From NCBI GenBank assembly GCA_020854265.1, contig JADZFU010000007.1:1-40629 (forward strand): a DNA stretch of 40,629 bases, given 5' to 3'. The notes beneath the pieces were generated by a model, which saw nothing but the letters and a program-made list of their open reading frames with translations, ran no database searches and was not told the origin of the DNA. The translations under genes were made by a program, and so were the position numbers. This document shows positions 39,701 to 40,629 of the stretch, one piece after another. Positions within the stretch are counted from its first letter, which is position 1, and every line of letters begins with the position of its first letter. The DNA is from Candidatus Uhrbacteria bacterium (GTDB lineage Bacteria; Patescibacteriota; Patescibacteriia; 2-12-FULL-60-25).

Positions 39701-40629
39701 AAAGACCGACCTTGGAAGCGTAGACATCGGCTTGCAAGATGTTCTTGATCTCCAAGTCAGAAAATATGGCTGGATAGATGATACAAGCGGCGAGGTAGAT
39801 TACGGCTTCTTTGCTCAGGAGCTCGGTGAAATATATTCGGATGCGGTTTCCGTTGGATCAGATGAAGTAAATGAGCAGGGCAAGTTGAAAAAGCCATGGG
39901 CCGTAGATTACGGTCGCATGACTCCGCTCTTAGTCAAAGCGATCCAGGATCAGAACGGACTAATTGTTGATCTTCAGAACCGTATTCCAACAAGCACGGG
40001 AACCGCTACAGTCTCCAGCGCTCAAGAAGCTCCAGAGATCTTCGTATCGACCACGACCTTTGAAGGCTCGATCATCGTCAAAGATCACGTCTCCTTCGGA
40101 CGCGACACCGTGGGTCAAGCAAAAATGCTTCCCGGAGCAACTCTGATGCGCGTTGTCTTCGAACGTCCATATGAGAAGCAGCCTATTGTCACGATCACTC
40201 CGATCGGACTCAATGCTATTGACTACGGTGTAGAAAATGTAACCGTCGAAGGATTTGATATCGCCATGCGGCCGGAGCAGACCGTGCCCATCCTGTTCAA
40301 CTGGATCGCCTTTGGCGCCGAGGAGGGGATTATCTCGATTTCCGATGGGACAACTTCTACCATCGACATTGTGGTTGGAGGCCCAATCCTACCTGACCTG
40401 ACTCCTGACACGGGAATCGAACCGCCGCCAGAATTCCCTCCGCTTCCTCTTATCGATGAGCCGGCAGCGAGCAGCACCGAGCCAGTCCCAGAGCCTGAAC
40501 CTGCACCTGCACCAGAGCCAGCGCCAACACCAGAGCCTGTACCGGAACCGACTCCCGAGCCTGCTCCAGTACCTGAGCAAGAGCCAGCGCCAACACCAGA
40601 GCCTGTACCGGAACCGAATCCCGAGCCTG
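30765..40629 (+). CDS. Giant surface fibre with internal Peptidase S74 chaperone domain (partial, runs off the window)
   Basis: An open frame of 3288 codons without stop, truncated by the window edge. GTG start; signal peptide to about residue 41 (LPASAA). An N-terminal beta domain (IPKEINYQSRLRDASLNP...LYLGVRIGTDAEATPRVQLSAHQYALNSDAV) is of the kind found before tail-fibre proteins. Then come about nine copies of a module like GTPEGxxTGSxGDLAxDxxNGRxYxKxTG...TGWxxxAT (nt about 32610, 33370, 34035, 34630, 35250, 36150, 36970, 38030, 38645). These alternate with QNTSTFRDIxPExxxxYxLGxSTSRW blocks. TSDKRLKTDL at about 2974-2983 opens a Peptidase_S74 domain, with Ser and Lys spaced as in the autocleaving dyad, and it continues to about 3070. 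Unusually a further beta domain (about 3090-3205) and a Pro/Glu-rich tail follow. Probably a trimeric host-attachment fibre. Confidence 0.9.
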   Translation, partial: MKFLHAFIRPFFSAMGSPIGLLAFIAVTVAWMSAVLPASAAIPKEINYQSRLRDASLNPITTATDIQFTIYSSPTLGTFSDPATAGGPLLWKGVYDGSTCPQITPDTDGYFAVQLGSSCAVFPSYIDWNQTLYLGVRIGTDAEATPRVQLSAHQYALNSDAVDTFSASSTAASGTLLALDANLNFNILTGGFFGGYFNMASTTASSTIAGNFEVAGNVELGDSTADLITVNGRFNTDLIPAFDLQYSLGNSTNRWNAELGSVTATAVTTTNLFVSQLTFSSATGVSLNLTDTLYINTIAINATGTTSTNSGAWLIGVYDEFDFSNATNVQDVLDDIDAQIALASATDTLQTVTAAGNTTTNAIQFAGGTSTGVFNITGVGTSTVSNNFEVEGHVSFGNSGRIDGGDIFASTPASVVVNVEELFTGTLPDFTRGITSFIKVNDSGVSSAASIAGYESEASTEAGDTTNYTNFLTGIRGQTNHYGDGILSNSYGVHGLNGLAGPGTITNAYGVLGQSYAFTAGTMTNAYALYAQAFDNTGGAAVTNNYGLYLEDQSGVGTNAWNFYSDGATAQNIIEGMLGIGVATATSKLHVNSGLATIVPIFTMGNAAADVQLFNSTGTPEGFVTGSMGDLAFDPVNGRLYIKQTGTSTATGWVPFATGTTSEVDTLQTVTARGATTTLTTYFQNTSTFRDIVPETHNTYSLGTTSTRWKELYAVTTFVGSSTWALEQATNGGFSVRNTGNINDSIRIDSDGDVGIGTSEQGMAPLARLHVLGGQVLMGGNLGEEIFNIDPSTVTVSIGDYSAWNSNTYIQVDDGNQRIIMPNGRVGIGTANPISRLHVANPLSTTSGNAILTLANISGDSQFFNVTSSPENAIFGSIGDVAIDVVNGVMYVKSTGTFTNVGWITIATSTSGQATSTISLNAAYDGASGNGSGRVVTIDSGPIQLNTSRGLSGGLDYFPSVQIQSVTDTAGGLSFGVFDFGSSSGTVAVFGPDLSNWTATQTGFISHTKNTNEFSIGLLNSGGSLEFRPTGAILDATDIDLNGDGQISITGYGTDGAVLIYNNSTAPETSVLRLANNVAAMNQYVGTGDPEGVVSATIGSMFYRTDSSGSSSTQVYVKIADGGGTTGWVALADVSSLGVSTSNTLQTAYNGGNTIQTSGVSSPIHIQVPEPAAFSSVPGLVITSTSSNRGLTFGRNNFGSDFTSFGMAEDVTNPSSASGAFAFYNHNTSRFGFSLLGNAGNSVGTFSLKNTDNGDTSAFELNNSADVDFHRILDLGNVYGNIVFQASTGTPEGNYSGDAGDVYFDMEGNTSGGQMYVKTTFGGNTGWVGVATVDMLGSITTSTETLQSVTNNGNTTTNSMEIIRQLPEADSTRAPYLVLRDTTTTDQGLVLARYNSGGGSDTNSLIAFTSDISDPNSATSVVLDYGHQNNYLNMQVYDGGSFQASFALGQVMQFTSMLDRGLGPDSSISITNSGNIRGFLGISNPQTAIDFFLATGTPEGNETANSGSLWFNHNATSGDHLYIKTTDGPSTGWVRIATLNDIPTSTTASTDTLQSVTARGATTTLQTYFQNTSTFRDIIPESNLAYNLGVSTSRWNSLWTGTANIGTSTWSLTTKGEDRFSINSMPNGNGTETISIANTTGNVGINSNAPTSKLFVNVGNVDGIMVRTTNSGYIGVGTTPSTEWRLANNFFTSNRFDLLYNGGSVMAVTTAGSAAFGTAPVASNRLSVNGAVAIGGTGYSDTAAPANGMIVQGNVGFGTSAPATKLHVDSGAASTTAIMTAGNLAGNFQLFNASASPQGAITGSVGDLVIDSTNGRMYFKETGDSTNTGWSLVATGTTPVNAFVQNGNSFGATAVLGTNDNNSLSLETLNQARVTIDSVGHVSIASASSGAPTLTVSAAGDSSGIRLAGTSDTIYRQQGGGTDVFTIRTAGADTYLNALTGNNLHLGANGGTTQSDLVITSGNIVQSNREFRVVNTLTGSGTARIGQRIASATNSGNQTGDTTQLLIAPDDGGLNSTGLNIGLDVTLASLSGGTNLAARFNTGTTNTQGILTIANAGGDFQLFRIDALPNGNTTGSIGDIAVDSTNGRIYLKETGTNTNTGWAVVATGTASIPTLQQVTTAGNTTTLPIYVQNTSTFRDIIPESSLAYNLGVSTSRWNSLWTGTANIGTSTWSLTTKGDDRFTINSSSDGGGSEAFTILKGGANVGIGNTNPTNRLSVGDGSTSIQRIDVNGGVQSLIEFKEAGVNRFMLASNDISGAFGLYNFADTRYNFLVGSTGNVVFGGDNINPFVTTARTLTVSGAVNQRAMLNLRTTESDNSGNTSILNFLSEANTGAADERMASIQMISTGNTANNRGSNIEFYTKPDGGALARSMTIHSDGRVSIGTQTGSSALNVISSSSTSLSLLTLSNSSATSSFFAVTTSPEGTITGSRGDIAIDSTNGRMYVKESGIGTNTGWAAVATGTVPTISLQSAYNGGGTGLGRFVTTTSGLPTTLIAGSSTVGETVLRLQDKQGSNDVFLFQTRDNDAGLELTTMTISDGDATNVNRIQHIVGNGFLNIQGTSNSTDARALSVNGQYGLVLSSNATGQVHIQSGLGTSSTRVSLVTPNVPFFELADPFQTVGIYTTNSDPNLSLGAATGSLAVDYASGALYIREGVVSTTWSRLVTDGSAFVQNGNAFGTLATLGTTDANDLRIITNGTEALRIESTGDVGIGQVDARATELVNILGGDTIGKNAYLKLDADDGSAGGYGAGIYLNSDYLGGGGGPFINFNENGNLKGTIGTETGTGLIFTTGTSTSESISLRTSSTLRMAINADGNIGIGTSTAAYKLHLATAADTQAQFSTNNFSTIAGQIEGAWNGLTNPFVIQGLGTAHDIAITPVTNSPTDGIVITAAGNVGIGATGPGEKFVVLENNAGSIHTAFFVNDANSTAAFGVAIRAGSNSSAGASMMTFLRPDGTSIGSISQNAANTVAYNTTSDKRLKTDLGSVDIGLQDVLDLQVRKYGWIDDTSGEVDYGFFAQELGEIYSDAVSVGSDEVNEQGKLKKPWAVDYGRMTPLLVKAIQDQNGLIVDLQNRIPTSTGTATVSSAQEAPEIFVSTTTFEGSIIVKDHVSFGRDTVGQAKMLPGATLMRVVFERPYEKQPIVTITPIGLNAIDYGVENVTVEGFDIAMRPEQTVPILFNWIAFGAEEGIISISDGTTSTIDIVVGGPILPDLTPDTGIEPPPEFPPLPLIDEPAASSTEPVPEPEPAPAPEPAPTPEPVPEPTPEPAPVPEQEPAPTPEPVPEPNPEP
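35395..35640 (+). repeat. Fibre module copy, matching 37080-37325
   Basis: This segment encodes LQSVTARGATTTLQTYFQNT followed by the STSRWNSLWTGTANIGTSTW block. A second copy at 37080-37325 encodes almost the same residues with many synonymous differences, and a weaker copy begins at about 32760. Conserved protein over diverged DNA shows selection on the module rather than recent copying. Confidence 0.75.
40514..40629 (+). repeat. 66-nt-period direct repeat in the Pro/Glu tail
   Basis: 40514-40563 and 40580-40629 match over 50 nt with one difference (C40552 versus A40618). They encode EPAPTPEPVPEPTPEP-like tails in frame. The near identity indicates a recent expansion; the repeat may continue beyond the window. 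Confidence 0.85.

Noticed and set aside
30765-40629. CRISPR array suggested by repetitive DNA
   Set aside because: The repeats are in-frame protein modules with synonymous variation and irregular spacing; there are no short identical repeats with unique spacers.
1-40629. Insertion sequences, integrases or prophage
   Set aside because: No transposase, integrase or terminal inverted repeats were found; the S74 fibre is in a surface locus without phage structural genes.

Overview
The window reads as a chromosome segment of a Patescibacteria (Candidate Phyla Radiation) bacterium, probably Parcubacteria-like. The support is a divergent 16S 3' end with no 23S gene behind it, very compact spacing, many secreted giant repeat proteins, and small C39-peptidase, SIMPL and bL31 genes of the type common in that group. 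The standard code with TGA as stop fits: several genes end in TGA, including two ATGA overlaps. The lineage call is inference from gene style; no 16S placement was run.

Layout. 1-2640: 3' end of 16S rRNA and its trailer, an orphan response regulator, tRNA-Val(GAC), a Cys-rich one-TM protein, tRNA-Gln(CTG), and a secreted C39-like peptidase. 2682-6932: a 1400-residue surface protein with eight Cys-paired repeats, a polyglycine linker and a C-terminal peptidoglycan-binding domain. 6960-13465: a type II NADH dehydrogenase and a dTDP-rhamnose/glycan cluster. The cluster holds RmlB, a fusion of a plant-type 3,5-epimerase/4-reductase with RmlA, and three overlapping GT2 glycosyltransferases on the other strand. 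13498-17781: an unknown protein, rpmE, prfA, an unknown protein and two paralogous Asp-rich lipoproteins. 17850-19386: rpsB-tsf with a structured leader. 19414-21728: an isolated three-gene operon that looks like a ubiquitin-like conjugation system (E2-like, E1/ThiF-like, beta-grasp modifier). 21732-26105: gapA-pgk, a SIMPL protein and eno. 26102-40629: a small basic ORF and then a surface locus. The surface locus holds a dockerin-like secreted protein, an Ig/Fn3 secreted protein apparently split by a frameshift, and a giant fibre (over 3280 residues) with an internal Peptidase S74 chaperone domain. The fibre runs off the window.

How the parts work together. The cluster can make dTDP-L-rhamnose with only RmlA, RmlB and the bifunctional reductase, and three GT2 enzymes could build a rhamnose-containing surface glycan. 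The giant secreted proteins suit an episymbiont that attaches to a host. The glycolytic genes cover the GAPDH-PGK and enolase steps.

Expression signals fall into two classes. Many housekeeping and surface genes have a -10 element (often TGn-extended) placed so that the predicted transcript starts 0-7 nt from the ATG, with no Shine-Dalgarno. The GC-richer accessory genes (response regulator, 13498 gene, lipoproteins, E2/E1/modifier operon) and rpsB have clear Shine-Dalgarno sites, and several also have TTGACA-type promoters. The first accessory set may be acquired.

The best candidate for a new system is the E2-E1-modifier operon at 19444-21690. Its first ribosome binding site is locked inside a perfect 10-bp hairpin.
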